Part shown: positions 37,995 to 46,025 of the stretch, piece after piece | How positions within the stretch are numbered: the first letter of the stretch is position 1 | Layout: each line of letters starts with the position of its first letter | NCBI RefSeq assembly: GCF_026343335.1 | Contig: NZ_JAPELX010000001.1 | Span: 7,378,001-7,442,000, forward strand | DNA from: Streptomyces sp. NBC_00078 | GTDB lineage: Bacteria > Actinomycetota > Actinomycetes > Streptomycetales > Streptomycetaceae | Direction of reading: 5' to 3' | DNA length: 64,000 nucleotides | The notes under the pieces: generated by a model | The model's input: only the letters and a program-made list of their open reading frames with translations | Database searches by the model: none | Told to the model about the DNA's origin: nothing | Program-made: the position numbers and the translations under genes

Positions 37995-39095
37995 TTGACT
38001 TCCAGCTCTGCTCTCTCCGATTTCTCCGCGCTCGCTCCCTACGGCTGGGACGACGCATGGGCGGACGAGTTCGCCCCGTACGACACCGAAGGACTGCTGC
38101 CCGGGCGCGTGATCCGGGTCGACCGCGGCCAGTGCGACGTGGTCACCGCCGACGGGACGGTGCGGGCCGACACCGCGTTCGTCACCCCGCACGACCCGCT
38201 GCGGGTCGTGTGCACCGGCGACTGGGTCGCCCTCGAAACCGGCGGGAACCCCCGCTATGTACGCACGTATCTGCCGCGCCGTACCGCCTTCGTGCGTTCC
38301 ACCTCCTCCAAGCGGTCCGAGGGGCAGATCCTCGCCGCCAACGTCGACCACGCGATCGTCGCCGTGTCCCTCGCCGCCGAACTCGACCTCGGCCGCATCG
38401 AACGATTCCTGGCGCTGGCCTGGGAGTCGGGCGCGCAGCCGCTGGTCGTGCTGACCAAGGCCGACCTGGTGCCGGACGCGGCGACGCGCTCGCATCTCGT
38501 CCAGGACGTCGAGCTGTCGGCACCGGGCGTGAGGGTGCTGACGGTCAGTGCCCAGGACGGCGACGGGCTCGACGCCCTCGTGTCCCTCGTCTCCGGCGGC
38601 ACCGCCGTGCTGCTCGGACAGTCCGGCGCGGGCAAGTCCACCCTCGCGAACGCGCTCCTCGGCGCCGAGGTGATGGACGTCCGGGCCACGCGGGACATCG
38701 ACGGCAAGGGACGCCATACGACGACCACGCGCAACCTGCTCGCCCTGCCCGGCGGGGGTGTCCTCATCGACACGCCGGGGCTGAGGGGCGTGGGTCTGTG
38801 GGACGCCGAGATCGGCGTCGGACAGGTCTTCTCCGAGATCGAGGAACTGTCCGGGCAGTGCCGCTTCCACGACTGCGCGCACGAAGCGGAGCCGGGGTGC
38901 GCGGTGCAGGCGGCCGTCGAGGGCGGTGAGCTGCCGCACCGGCGACTGGAGAGCTACCGCAAGCTCATGCGGGAGAACCAGTGGATCGTGGCCAAGACCG
39001 ATGCGCGGGTCCGGGCGGAGGTTCGGCGGGATTGGAAGCGGAGGGGGGCCGAGGGGCGGGCGGCGATGGATCTGAAGCGGGGGCGTCGGCACTGA
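37995..39095 (+). CDS. rsgA: ribosome small-subunit-dependent GTPase A
   Basis: A 366-residue circularly permuted GTPase that acts in late 30S ribosome maturation. An OB-fold occupies about 35-105; the G domain has the permuted order with G4 TKAD before G1 GQSGAGKST (about 212-220) and G3 DTPG. The C-terminal zinc site is CRFHDCAHEAEPGC. TTG is chosen as start since GAAGGG lies seven bases before; an ATG 30 bases upstream in the same frame is the alternative. A hairpin after the gene belongs to a dispersed Streptomyces repeat. Confidence 0.9.
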   Translation: MTSSSALSDFSALAPYGWDDAWADEFAPYDTEGLLPGRVIRVDRGQCDVVTADGTVRADTAFVTPHDPLRVVCTGDWVALETGGNPRYVRTYLPRRTAFVRSTSSKRSEGQILAANVDHAIVAVSLAAELDLGRIERFLALAWESGAQPLVVLTKADLVPDAATRSHLVQDVELSAPGVRVLTVSAQDGDGLDALVSLVSGGTAVLLGQSGAGKSTLANALLGAEVMDVRATRDIDGKGRHTTTTRNLLALPGGGVLIDTPGLRGVGLWDAEIGVGQVFSEIEELSGQCRFHDCAHEAEPGCAVQAAVEGGELPHRRLESYRKLMRENQWIVAKTDARVRAEVRRDWKRRGAEGRAAMDLKRGRRH

Positions 39096-39122
39096 GCGGG
39101 GTGTCGGGGGGCGTCGTCCTCC

Positions 39123-39137
39123 GGGGGCTGCGCCCCC
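39123..39137 (+). terminator. hairpin after rsgA inside a dispersed repeat
   Basis: GGGGGC-TGC-GCCCCC lies 28 bases after rsgA. It is followed by CCTCAAACGCCGGACGGGCT, a sequence I know to recur between Streptomyces genes. Confidence 0.55.
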
Positions 39138-39174
39138 AGACCCCCCTTCGGCCTGAACGGCCTCGTCCTCAAAC

Positions 39175-39240
39175 GCCGGACGGGCTGAGATGCGCTGGGC
39201 TGGTGCTGTGTCTTCGGGTGCCGGGCGGGCTGAGATGCGC
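39175..39240. repeat. direct repeat pair of about 21 bases
   Basis: GCCGGACGGGCTGAGATGCGC at 39175-39195 and a copy with one difference at 39220-39240 lie between rsgA and the alkylation-repair gene. They look like a partial duplication of the dispersed intergenic repeat. Confidence 0.55.
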
Positions 39241-39312
39241 GAGCCCGGGCTGGGAAGCTTCGCGTCCGAATTCCGCCAGTCGGGTGCGGGGGCGCGGTGG
39301 AGACTGGGAGAT

Positions 39313-40713
39313 GTGAGGGACGAAGACAGCAGGTATGAAGCCGTGCGGAGCCGGGATGCCCGCTTCGACGGGGAGTTCTTCTTCGCCGTCGAGACCACGG
39401 GCATCTACTGCCGGCCCAGTTGCCCGGCGGTGACGCCGAAGCGGCGCAACGTGCGGTTCTTCGCGACGGCCGCCGCCGCGCAGGGCTCGGGATTCCGGGC
39501 CTGTCGGCGGTGCCGGCCGGACGCCGTGCCGGGGTCGGCCGACTGGAACGTGCGTGCCGACGTCGTGGGGCGCGCCATGCGGCTCATCGGGGACGGCGTC
39601 GTCGACCGGGAAGGCGTGGCGGGACTCGCCGCGCGGCTCGGGTACAGCGCCCGGCAGGTGCAGCGGCAGCTCACCACCGAACTCGGCGCCGGACCGGTCG
39701 CGCTCGCCCGGGCCCAGCGTGCGCACACCGCGCGCGTGCTGGTGCAGACGACGGAGCTGCCGATCACGGAGATCGCGTTCGCGTCCGGGTTCGCCAGTGT
39801 GCGGCAGTTCAACGACACCATCCGGGACGTGTACGCGTCGACACCGAGCGAACTGCGGGCCACCGCGCCCAGGAGCGGACGGGCGGGCCGGCGTGCGGCC
39901 ACCCCGACCGCGGGGATCCCCCTGCGGCTCGCCCACCGGGGCCCGTACCAGGCCGACGCCGTCTTCGACCTGCTGGCGGACGAGGCCGTGTCCGGTGTGG
40001 AGGAAGTGAGCGGGGAACGCGGGCGGCGGACGTACCGCCGTACCCTCCGCCTCCCGCACGGCACCGGCATCGTCGCCGTCGACGAGCGCACCCGCACGGC
40101 GAAGTCCGTGTCCGGTGCCCATCCGGGCGGCTGGCTGGATGCCCGGCTGCACCTCACCGACCCCCGCGACCTGACCACCGGCGTGGGGCGGCTGCGGCGG
40201 CTCTTCGATCTCGACGCCGATCCGTACGCCGTGGACGAGCGGCTCGGCGGCGACGAACGGCTCGCGCCGCTGGTCGCCGCCCGGCCGGGGCTGCGGTCCC
40301 CGGGAGCCGCCGATCCCGACGAACTGACGGTGCGGGCACTGACGGGCCCGGCGGAGGCGGAGCGGCTCGTGCGGCGGTACGGCAAGGCACTCGACGCCCC
40401 GTGCGGCAGCCTCACCCACCTCTTCCCCGAGCCCGCAGTCCTCGCGGAGGCCGAACCGCACGGCACCCTGGGCGCACTCACCGCCGCCCTCGCCGACGGC
40501 GCCGTACGCCTCGACCCGGGCGCAGACCGCGACGACGCAGCGGCCGCGCTGCTCGCCCTGCCCGGCCTGGACACCGGCACGGTCGCCGTCATCCGCACCC
40601 GGGCCCTCGGCGACCCCGACGTCGCCCCGCCCGGCCCGGACGTTCCCGACAGCTGGCGCCCCTGGCGCTCGTACGCCCTGCAACACCTGCGTATGGCAGG
40701 AGAGTTGGACTGA
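39313..40713 (+). CDS. Ada/AlkA fusion alkylation-repair protein
   Basis: A 466-residue protein that joins an Ada-type methylphosphotriester-sensing zinc domain (Cys33, Cys37, Cys64, Cys67), an AraC-type DNA-binding domain (about 75-175, LAARLGYSARQVQRQLTTEL), an AlkA N-terminal domain (about 190-300) and a HhH-GPD glycosylase region. It should excise alkylated purines and activate repair genes on methylation. The HhH is divergent (LPGLDTGTVAVIRTRALGDP in place of the usual GxGPWTA) and the following catalytic-Asp loop is about 25 residues shorter than I expect, so glycosylase activity is uncertain. GTG with GGGAG is the best start. Ogt follows three bases later. Confidence 0.82.
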   Translation: MRDEDSRYEAVRSRDARFDGEFFFAVETTGIYCRPSCPAVTPKRRNVRFFATAAAAQGSGFRACRRCRPDAVPGSADWNVRADVVGRAMRLIGDGVVDREGVAGLAARLGYSARQVQRQLTTELGAGPVALARAQRAHTARVLVQTTELPITEIAFASGFASVRQFNDTIRDVYASTPSELRATAPRSGRAGRRAATPTAGIPLRLAHRGPYQADAVFDLLADEAVSGVEEVSGERGRRTYRRTLRLPHGTGIVAVDERTRTAKSVSGAHPGGWLDARLHLTDPRDLTTGVGRLRRLFDLDADPYAVDERLGGDERLAPLVAARPGLRSPGAADPDELTVRALTGPAEAERLVRRYGKALDAPCGSLTHLFPEPAVLAEAEPHGTLGALTAALADGAVRLDPGADRDDAAAALLALPGLDTGTVAVIRTRALGDPDVAPPGPDVPDSWRPWRSYALQHLRMAGELD

Positions 40714-40716
40714 GTC

Positions 40717-41223
40717 ATGAGAATCCTCTGGACCCACGTCGACAGCCCCGTCGGGCCTCTGCTCCTCACCGCCGACCCCACCGGAGCCCTGACCTCCCTC
40801 TCCGTGCCCGGGCAGAAGAACGGCCGTACGGTGCAGGTGGACTGGCGGCACGACCCCGGCCCGTTCCGGACGGCCGAGGAGCAGCTCTGCGCCTACTTCG
40901 CTGGTGAACTCAAGGATTTCCGGCTGGAGTTCAGTACGGCGGGAAGTGAGTTCCGGGAGAAGGTGTGGGACGCCCTGGACTCGGTTCCCTACGGGGCGAT
41001 TACGACGTACGGCGAGATCGCCGCCCGTATCGGCGCTTCCCGTGCCGCCGTGCGGGCCGTCGGCGGTGCGATCGGAGCCAACCCGTTGCTCATTGTCCGG
41101 CCGTGCCATCGTGTGATCGGAGCGAACGGTGCCCTGACGGGGTACGCGGGCGGCCTGGAGCGCAAGGTGCGGCTGCTGACGCTGGAGGGGTCCCTCCAGT
41201 CCTCCAGTTGGTCCCCCTGTTAG
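40717..41223 (+). CDS. ogt: methylated-DNA-[protein]-cysteine S-methyltransferase
   Basis: A 168-residue repair protein that takes O6-methyl groups from guanine onto its own cysteine. Acceptor Cys130 is in VRPCHRVIG, preceded by the DNA-binding VPYGAITTYGEIAARIG helix and the AVRAVGGAIGANP arginine-finger helix. The gene begins three bases after the Ada/AlkA stop, forming an alkylation-repair operon that the Ada-like domain probably activates. The Ser-rich end (SLQSSSWSPC) is encoded by short repeats of CCTCCAGT. Confidence 0.92.
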   Translation: MRILWTHVDSPVGPLLLTADPTGALTSLSVPGQKNGRTVQVDWRHDPGPFRTAEEQLCAYFAGELKDFRLEFSTAGSEFREKVWDALDSVPYGAITTYGEIAARIGASRAAVRAVGGAIGANPLLIVRPCHRVIGANGALTGYAGGLERKVRLLTLEGSLQSSSWSPC

Positions 41224-41230
41224 TTCTCCG

Positions 41231-41599
41231 TTAGTCCTCCAGGCCCCAGCTGTGGATCCGCCGCGGATGGATGCGGATCAGCTCCTCGCTGAAGTGTGCG
41301 CCCAACTCGTGCGGACCGGTGAGGAGTTCGGCCTCGCCGCGGATGTCGACACCGCGCACCTTCCACGGGTGAAGGCTCGCGATGTCGTCGACGACCAGGG
41401 CGACCCGGGGGTTCTGCCGGAGGTTGCGCCACTTCTTGGTGGTGCCGAGGGCATGACCGCCGACCAGGATCGTGCCGTCCTCCTGGGGAAAGAAACCGAC
41501 CGGGTTGGCCTGCGGCTGCCCGTGCGGGTCGACGGTGGCCAGCCGCCCCAGCCGCTGCGACTTCAGATACGCGCGCTCGGCCTCGCTGAATTCGGTCAT
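41231..41599 (-). CDS. PPOX-class F420-dependent oxidoreductase-like protein
   Basis: A 122-residue split-barrel protein. FSEAERAYLKSQRLGRLATV, GQPQANPVGFFPQEDG and GTTKKWRNLRQNPRVALVVDD match the small PPOX family that binds F420 or FMN in actinomycetes. The ATG of MTEFSEAE fits homologue length; longer in-frame extension is rejected as unlike the family. It converges on ogt with seven bases between stops. Substrate unknown. Confidence 0.85.
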   Translation of the reverse strand: MTEFSEAERAYLKSQRLGRLATVDPHGQPQANPVGFFPQEDGTILVGGHALGTTKKWRNLRQNPRVALVVDDIASLHPWKVRGVDIRGEAELLTGPHELGAHFSEELIRIHPRRIHSWGLED

Positions 41600-41838
41600 G
41601 ACAGCCACCCAAACACGCCCGTCCGCCCGGCGCATCGGTTCCTCGCCCTGGGGCGTTTCTCTCCACCCGCTCACTGACCTGCCTGCTCTGGACCATCTGA
41701 AGCCCGGCTTCCGATCCGACGCCACCCGTGCCGGAGACGTCCCGGCCGGCCCCGGCCTCGCCAGCCTGGTGTGCACCAAGAACAGCCAGGACACCACGCT
41801 CGACGGGCTGGAGCGCCGGCCCTGCTTCGTGCCGTGGC

Positions 41839-42153
41839 TCACGGCCTGCGCAGGTGTTCCCTCCACTGCTCTCCCGCGAAGACCGCGCAGGTGAAGTACA
41901 TGCGCCGGTCCCCTTCGGAGCCGATGACCCGGGCGGCCTCCAAGGCACGGCAGAAGTGCTTGCTCGCGCTGGGTACGCCTGCTTGCTGACACAGCGCGAT
42001 GCCCACTCCATATTCCAGCTGGTGCCGCAGGCCGGCTTTGGCGCGCTCTACCGTCCGAATGCCGACAGCGTCGGTGTCCAGGATGTGCAGGCGTTCCCGC
42101 AGGACTGGTTCCGCTTCGTACGGATCGAAGCCAGCCAGATGGAAAGACGCCAT
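41839..42153 (-). CDS. hypothetical protein, 104 residues
   Basis: A minus-strand frame of 104 codons with moderately lower third-position GC than its neighbours, opening MASFHLAGFDPYEAEP and containing ERAKAGLRHQLEYGVGIALC. No family is recognised and only a weak AGGTC lies before the ATG. The 240 bases downstream (41600-41838) hold no convincing gene, so this may be part of a small acquired or decaying segment. Confidence 0.4.
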   Translation of the reverse strand: MASFHLAGFDPYEAEPVLRERLHILDTDAVGIRTVERAKAGLRHQLEYGVGIALCQQAGVPSASKHFCRALEAARVIGSEGDRRMYFTCAVFAGEQWREHLRRP

Positions 42154-42210
42154 GTGGTGACCTATTGATGCCGCCCCAAATGCGCCCAGCAGCGTGCCCT
42201 CGCCCGGCTC

Positions 42211-42693
42211 TCAGCCCCAGAGCACCGCGCCCAGCCACGCCCCCGCGATCAGCAGACAGGTGAACAGCTCCGCCAGCACGCTGGAGCCGCCCGAGCGCAT
42301 CGCCGTGCGCAGTGCGGTCACGGCCTCGCCGTGCCGGCCAAGGCGCAGGCGTTCGCTGAGGTAGATGCCGCCCATGAAGCCGGGGATCGCGCCGAGCACG
42401 GGTATCAGGAAGAAGCCCAGGACCGCACCCGCCCCCGCGTACACCCCCATGCGGGGGGTCGCGCCGCTCTCGCGCAGCCGTCTCGGCGGCAGCGCCCAGC
42501 GCACCACCTGGGAGACGAACAGCGCGACCGTCGCACCCACCAGCACCCACCAGGACACCGCGTGCGGATCCTTCAGTGCCCACCACATGACCGCGGCCCA
42601 CACGAGCCACGATCCCGGCACCCCGGGCACCAGCACTCCGCACAGGCCGAACAGGAGGACCAGCGCGACCAGCAGGAGGTCCCACACTCCCAT
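42211..42693 (-). CDS. DUF456 membrane protein
   Basis: A 160-residue protein with four to five hydrophobic segments. GVLVPGVPGSWLVWAAV and the Gly-rich GAVLGFFLIPVLGAIPGFMG helices are the two glycine-zipper-like parts of DUF456 (PF04306). The function of this family is unknown. It stands alone on the minus strand just after (3' of) the TrmB/LuxR-type regulator gene. Confidence 0.85.
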   Translation of the reverse strand: MGVWDLLLVALVLLFGLCGVLVPGVPGSWLVWAAVMWWALKDPHAVSWWVLVGATVALFVSQVVRWALPPRRLRESGATPRMGVYAGAGAVLGFFLIPVLGAIPGFMGGIYLSERLRLGRHGEAVTALRTAMRSGGSSVLAELFTCLLIAGAWLGAVLWG

Positions 42694-42740
42694 CTGACCA
42701 GAGTGCCGGACGGGAGGAGAAGTCGCAGGTCAGCCAGCGC

Positions 42741-43736
42741 TCATCCGGTGCGGTTCCGGTCCCGGGCCACCCAGCCCCGCTCGTACGCATGCCAGCCCAG
42801 CTGCAGCCGTGTCGTCACCCCGGTCAGCTCCATCAGCCGCTTCACCCGGCGCTGCACGGTCCGCAGACCCAGGTCGAGCTGTTTGGCGACGCTCGCGTCC
42901 GTCAGCCCGGCGAGGAGGAGGGAGAGGACCTCCAGGTCCGTTCCGTCCGGGCCGTCCGGGCCCTGTTCGGTCACGCCGGACACGCCGATCCTGAGCGGCA
43001 GCGCGTCACGCCACACCGACTCGAACAGGCCGGACAGCAGCTCCAGCAGGCCGCTCGCGTGGACGACCAGCGCGGCGGGCTCCGCGGTGTGCGTGGTGAG
43101 CGGCACCAGAGCGAGCGTCCGGTCGGCGACCACCAGCTTGGTCGGCACCTTGTCGACCACCCGCACCTGCTCGTCGCGGCCGAGCGCGGCGGACAGCTCG
43201 GTGATGCAGTCCGGCAGGTCGAGCACCGAGCGCGCGACCACAACGCGGTAGCGGACCCCGCGCCCGGCCGCCTGCTCCTCCGCCTGGTTTTCCGTTCCGT
43301 CCACGACGGCCGGGTTGCCGGTGACCAGGGCGCATACCTCGTCGCTCGCCCCGAGCTGCAGCTGGAGAAAGCGCTGGGCGACCGCGGCCGCGCCGATCAC
43401 CACCTCGACCAGGTCGTGCACGGCGGGCTCGGCCGCCACCGCCCGGTACTCCTCAGCGAGCAGCGCGGCCGCCAGCTCCGCCTTCTCCAGTTCGTGCCGC
43501 TGCTGGGTGAGCAGCGCGCCCAGCGCCACCCCGGGCGGCGCGGCCACCCAGCGTCCCGGCCGGGCAGAGGACTGGGCGGCCAGCCCGTGCCGCTCCAGCC
43601 GCCGCAGCGCACGTTCGGTGTCGTGCTCGCCGAGCGCCAGCCGCCGCGCGAGATCCGGAACGTCGGCGGCGCCCACGGACACCAGCGCCCGATACGCCGA
43701 CTCGTGTGTCTCGTCCAGCCCCAGCGCTGACAGCAT
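42741..43736 (-). CDS. LuxR-type regulator with TrmB-like N-terminus
   Basis: A 331-residue regulator. The N-terminal 75 residues form a TrmB-like winged helix (ESAYRALVSVGAADVPDLAR followed by TERALRRLERHGL); the centre is a ligand- or partner-binding domain; the C-terminal LuxR helix-turn-helix is LSLLLAGLTDASVAKQLDLG with RTVQRRVKRLMELTGV. This layout is common in Streptomyces, where such proteins often sit near secondary-metabolism or accessory genes. The start at MLSALGLDETHE is chosen from family pattern; an ATG 63 bases upstream is possible. Target genes are unknown. Confidence 0.82.
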   Translation of the reverse strand: MLSALGLDETHESAYRALVSVGAADVPDLARRLALGEHDTERALRRLERHGLAAQSSARPGRWVAAPPGVALGALLTQQRHELEKAELAAALLAEEYRAVAAEPAVHDLVEVVIGAAAVAQRFLQLQLGASDEVCALVTGNPAVVDGTENQAEEQAAGRGVRYRVVVARSVLDLPDCITELSAALGRDEQVRVVDKVPTKLVVADRTLALVPLTTHTAEPAALVVHASGLLELLSGLFESVWRDALPLRIGVSGVTEQGPDGPDGTDLEVLSLLLAGLTDASVAKQLDLGLRTVQRRVKRLMELTGVTTRLQLGWHAYERGWVARDRNRTG

Positions 43737-43997
43737 CAGCCGCCGCCCTTCCTCGAAGAACCCCGCGATGCGTGCGCCACCGTGGCGGAAAACAGCCATG
43801 ACGCAAACCCGCCTCGGAACATCATCGCCGTAGCGCCCGGCTCTCTGCCAAGGTGTCGCCATGTCCCCACGACCGTGTTGATCAGCGACTGTGTGCGGCG
43901 CCGGGTGCGACGGCGACGCACAGCTGATCTCCAGGGACATGGGTCACACTCGGCCCCGGTCCGACCGGCTCCTTGGCGTGATCCGGTCACCCAGAAC

Positions 43998-44063
43998 GTG
44001 ATCCGGGTCCGAAACGCGCCGTCGATGCACCGTCGGCGCGAAGGGGATTCGGACCCGGGTCAC
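43998..44063. repeat. large nested inverted repeat in a 494-base gap
   Basis: GTGATCCGGGTCCGAA and TTCGGACCCGGGTCAC form a 16-base stem with one T/C difference that would be a U-G pair in RNA. Inside, CGCGCCG and CGGCGCG form a second stem with a 12-base loop. CGTGATCCGG is also repeated directly just upstream. The remainder of 43737-44230 has no convincing gene. Confidence 0.6.
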
Positions 44064-44230
44064 TCCGGCGTCGCCGGGCGGCTCTCCCGTGGGGGGTGGA
44101 GCCGTCCGGCGACCTTGCTGCGCACCGCCGTTCGAGGACTCACCCGACGCGCCGTCCTGGGCGGCGTTGCCGTGGCGGATTTTCCTGATGCCCCGTTTTC
44201 ATACGGCCCTTGCGGTGGACAATTGGGGGC

Positions 44231-45721
44231 ATGAGCCAGCAGGGGGGAAGTCCCACCGGTCACGAGGACGACTGGTGGGGACAGCTGTACGACGACTCGA
44301 CCGAGGACACGGGCCCCGCGCCCGCGCCCGACACCCTCGACGACCGGTTCGCGTCGGTGTCGGGAGCGGTGGGCGGCGGGGCCGGTTCCGGGGCGGAGGC
44401 CGTGGACGAGGGGGTGGCCGCCGCGGGATCGGGAGTCCCCGCGCAGCGCCCCGGCGGCGCCGAACCGGCAGAGGGCTCGTTCGGTTCCGGGCTCACCGGG
44501 CAGCGTGCGAACCGGCTCCAAGCCCCAGCCCCAGCCCCAGCCCCAGCCTCAGTCCTTGGCCAAGCTTCCGCCCCCGAGCGGCTCCAACCCCCGGCCCCCG
44601 GCGCGGTCCCCGCCCCCGACCGGCTCCAGCCCCCGGTCCCTAGCTCGCCCCCGGCCCCCGACCTGCTTGACGCCCCCCCACCCGCTCCCCAGGACGTGCC
44701 CGCTCCCCAGGACCGTCGCACCGCCACCCACGTCGACCTCCCCACCCTCCCCCCGGAGTCGGTCGACTACGTCGGTTCGGGGCCGCCGACGTACGACGCC
44801 GAGCCCACCGCGCTCCCGCCCGCCGATCCGGACGACCTCGATGACCTCGTGGCGGACACCGTGCTCGACGGCGCCCGCTACGGTGCCTGCACCCTGCGTG
44901 CCGTCTCCGTGCGAGGGGACTCCGCCCGGTACCGGGGCGAACCGCGTCGTGACTCCCTCCTCACCGCCCGCTTCGGCACCGGTGAACAGGCGTTGATCCT
45001 GGTCGCGATGGCCACCGGCGCCCGGGCCACCCCCGGCGCGCACCGTGCCGCGGCCGAGGCCTGTCACTGGATCGGCCGGGCCGTCGGCCGCAGTCATGCC
45101 CGGCTCGCCGAGGACATAAGGGCGGCCAGGCGCGGCGACCTCAAGTCAGGCCTGCACCGCCTCACCGACCGCAGCCTCGGCAAGCTCCGCGCCAGCGCCG
45201 CCGAGCAGGGCATCGACCCGGAGGAGTACTCCGCCACGCTGCGCTGTCTGCTCCTGCCCGCCGACCCGGAGTGCCGTACCCGCGTCTTCTTCGGCGTCGG
45301 CACCGGCGGGCTGTTCCGGCTCCGCGACGGCGACTGGCAGGACATCGAGCCGCGCGTCACCGACGCCGCCGGCGACCCCGTCGTCGGCTTCGGCTCGCTG
45401 CCCGCCGAGACGCCCGAGGGCGACCGTCTCACCATGGACCTGGGCATCACGACACCTCCCAGCCCGTACGACCCCGCCCCCGAGCCGCCCCGCGAACCCT
45501 TCCGGTTCCGGGCCTCCGTGGCTCGCACGGGCGACACGCTCCTGATGTGCAGCGGCGGCCTCGCCGAGCCGTTGCGCGGCGAACCCGACCTGTGCCGGTA
45601 TCTGACGACCCGGTGGTCCGGACCCACCCCGCCGGGCCTGGCCGCGTTCCTCGCGGACACCCAGGTCCGGGTCAAGGGGTACGCGGACGACCGTACGGCT
45701 GCCGCCGTTTGGGAGGCGTGA
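44231..45721 (+). CDS. PP2C-family phosphatase-like protein with Pro-rich N-terminus
   Basis: A 496-residue cytoplasmic protein. Residues 1-190 are low complexity, rich in Pro, Ala and Gly, with tandem PAPAPAPA and two copies of a RLQPP-containing unit encoded by CCCAGC and CCGGCTCCAGCCCC repeats. Residues 205-496 resemble the PP2C_2 group: YGACTLRAVSVRGDSARYRG near 220 and DTLLMCSGGLAEPLRG near 440 correspond to the substrate-side strands and the conserved SDG-like turn, here SGG. The usual metal Asp residues are not all evident, so activity is uncertain. ATG with no strong ribosome site. Confidence 0.7.
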   Translation: MSQQGGSPTGHEDDWWGQLYDDSTEDTGPAPAPDTLDDRFASVSGAVGGGAGSGAEAVDEGVAAAGSGVPAQRPGGAEPAEGSFGSGLTGQRANRLQAPAPAPAPASVLGQASAPERLQPPAPGAVPAPDRLQPPVPSSPPAPDLLDAPPPAPQDVPAPQDRRTATHVDLPTLPPESVDYVGSGPPTYDAEPTALPPADPDDLDDLVADTVLDGARYGACTLRAVSVRGDSARYRGEPRRDSLLTARFGTGEQALILVAMATGARATPGAHRAAAEACHWIGRAVGRSHARLAEDIRAARRGDLKSGLHRLTDRSLGKLRASAAEQGIDPEEYSATLRCLLLPADPECRTRVFFGVGTGGLFRLRDGDWQDIEPRVTDAAGDPVVGFGSLPAETPEGDRLTMDLGITTPPSPYDPAPEPPREPFRFRASVARTGDTLLMCSGGLAEPLRGEPDLCRYLTTRWSGPTPPGLAAFLADTQVRVKGYADDRTAAAVWEA

Positions 45722-45744
45722 GGGCGCCCGCTGCGAACGCATGG

Positions 45745-46025
45745 ACCCAGAGGGATCCACGGAGACCTGCGGCGCCCATGGGGTGAGCGTCGAGAAGTCC
45801 AAGGACCTCGCCGGTGCCCTGAAGGACGCCGTCAAGCACAGGGCCCGGCCCCCGTCGAGATCGTCACCGACCCCGACGCCCTTTCCATCCCGCCGAAGAT
45901 CAGCGACGAGAGATGGTGACCGGCTTCGCCCTGTCCGTCTCCAAGATCGCGCTGGACGGTGGGGTGGGCCGGGTGCTGCCGATGGCCCGTACCAGCATCG
46001 GTAACGTGTCTCGGCCCTACGAGCC
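45745..46025 (+). pseudogene. pyruvate dehydrogenase (PoxB-like) C-terminal remnant
   Basis: Three plus-strand frames in succession match the end of a thiamine-dependent pyruvate oxidase/dehydrogenase: CGAHGVSVEKSKDLAGALKD, then VEIVTDPDALSIPPKISDE, then MVTGFALSVSKIALDGGVGR and LPMARTSIGNVSRP. Two frameshifts and the lack of any N-terminal two-thirds make it a relic. It runs against the end of the following minus-strand gene. Confidence 0.75.

Noticed and set aside
37965..37995. ATG at 37965 as the rsgA start
   Set aside because: It lacks a ribosome site and adds a Pro/Gly-rich extension; the TTG with GAAGGG fits better, although the ATG cannot be excluded.
44519..44560. Possible CRISPR-like or regulatory repeat array (CCCAGC units)
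   Set aside because: The units are contiguous without spacers and encode a Pro-Ala run in frame within the PP2C-like protein.
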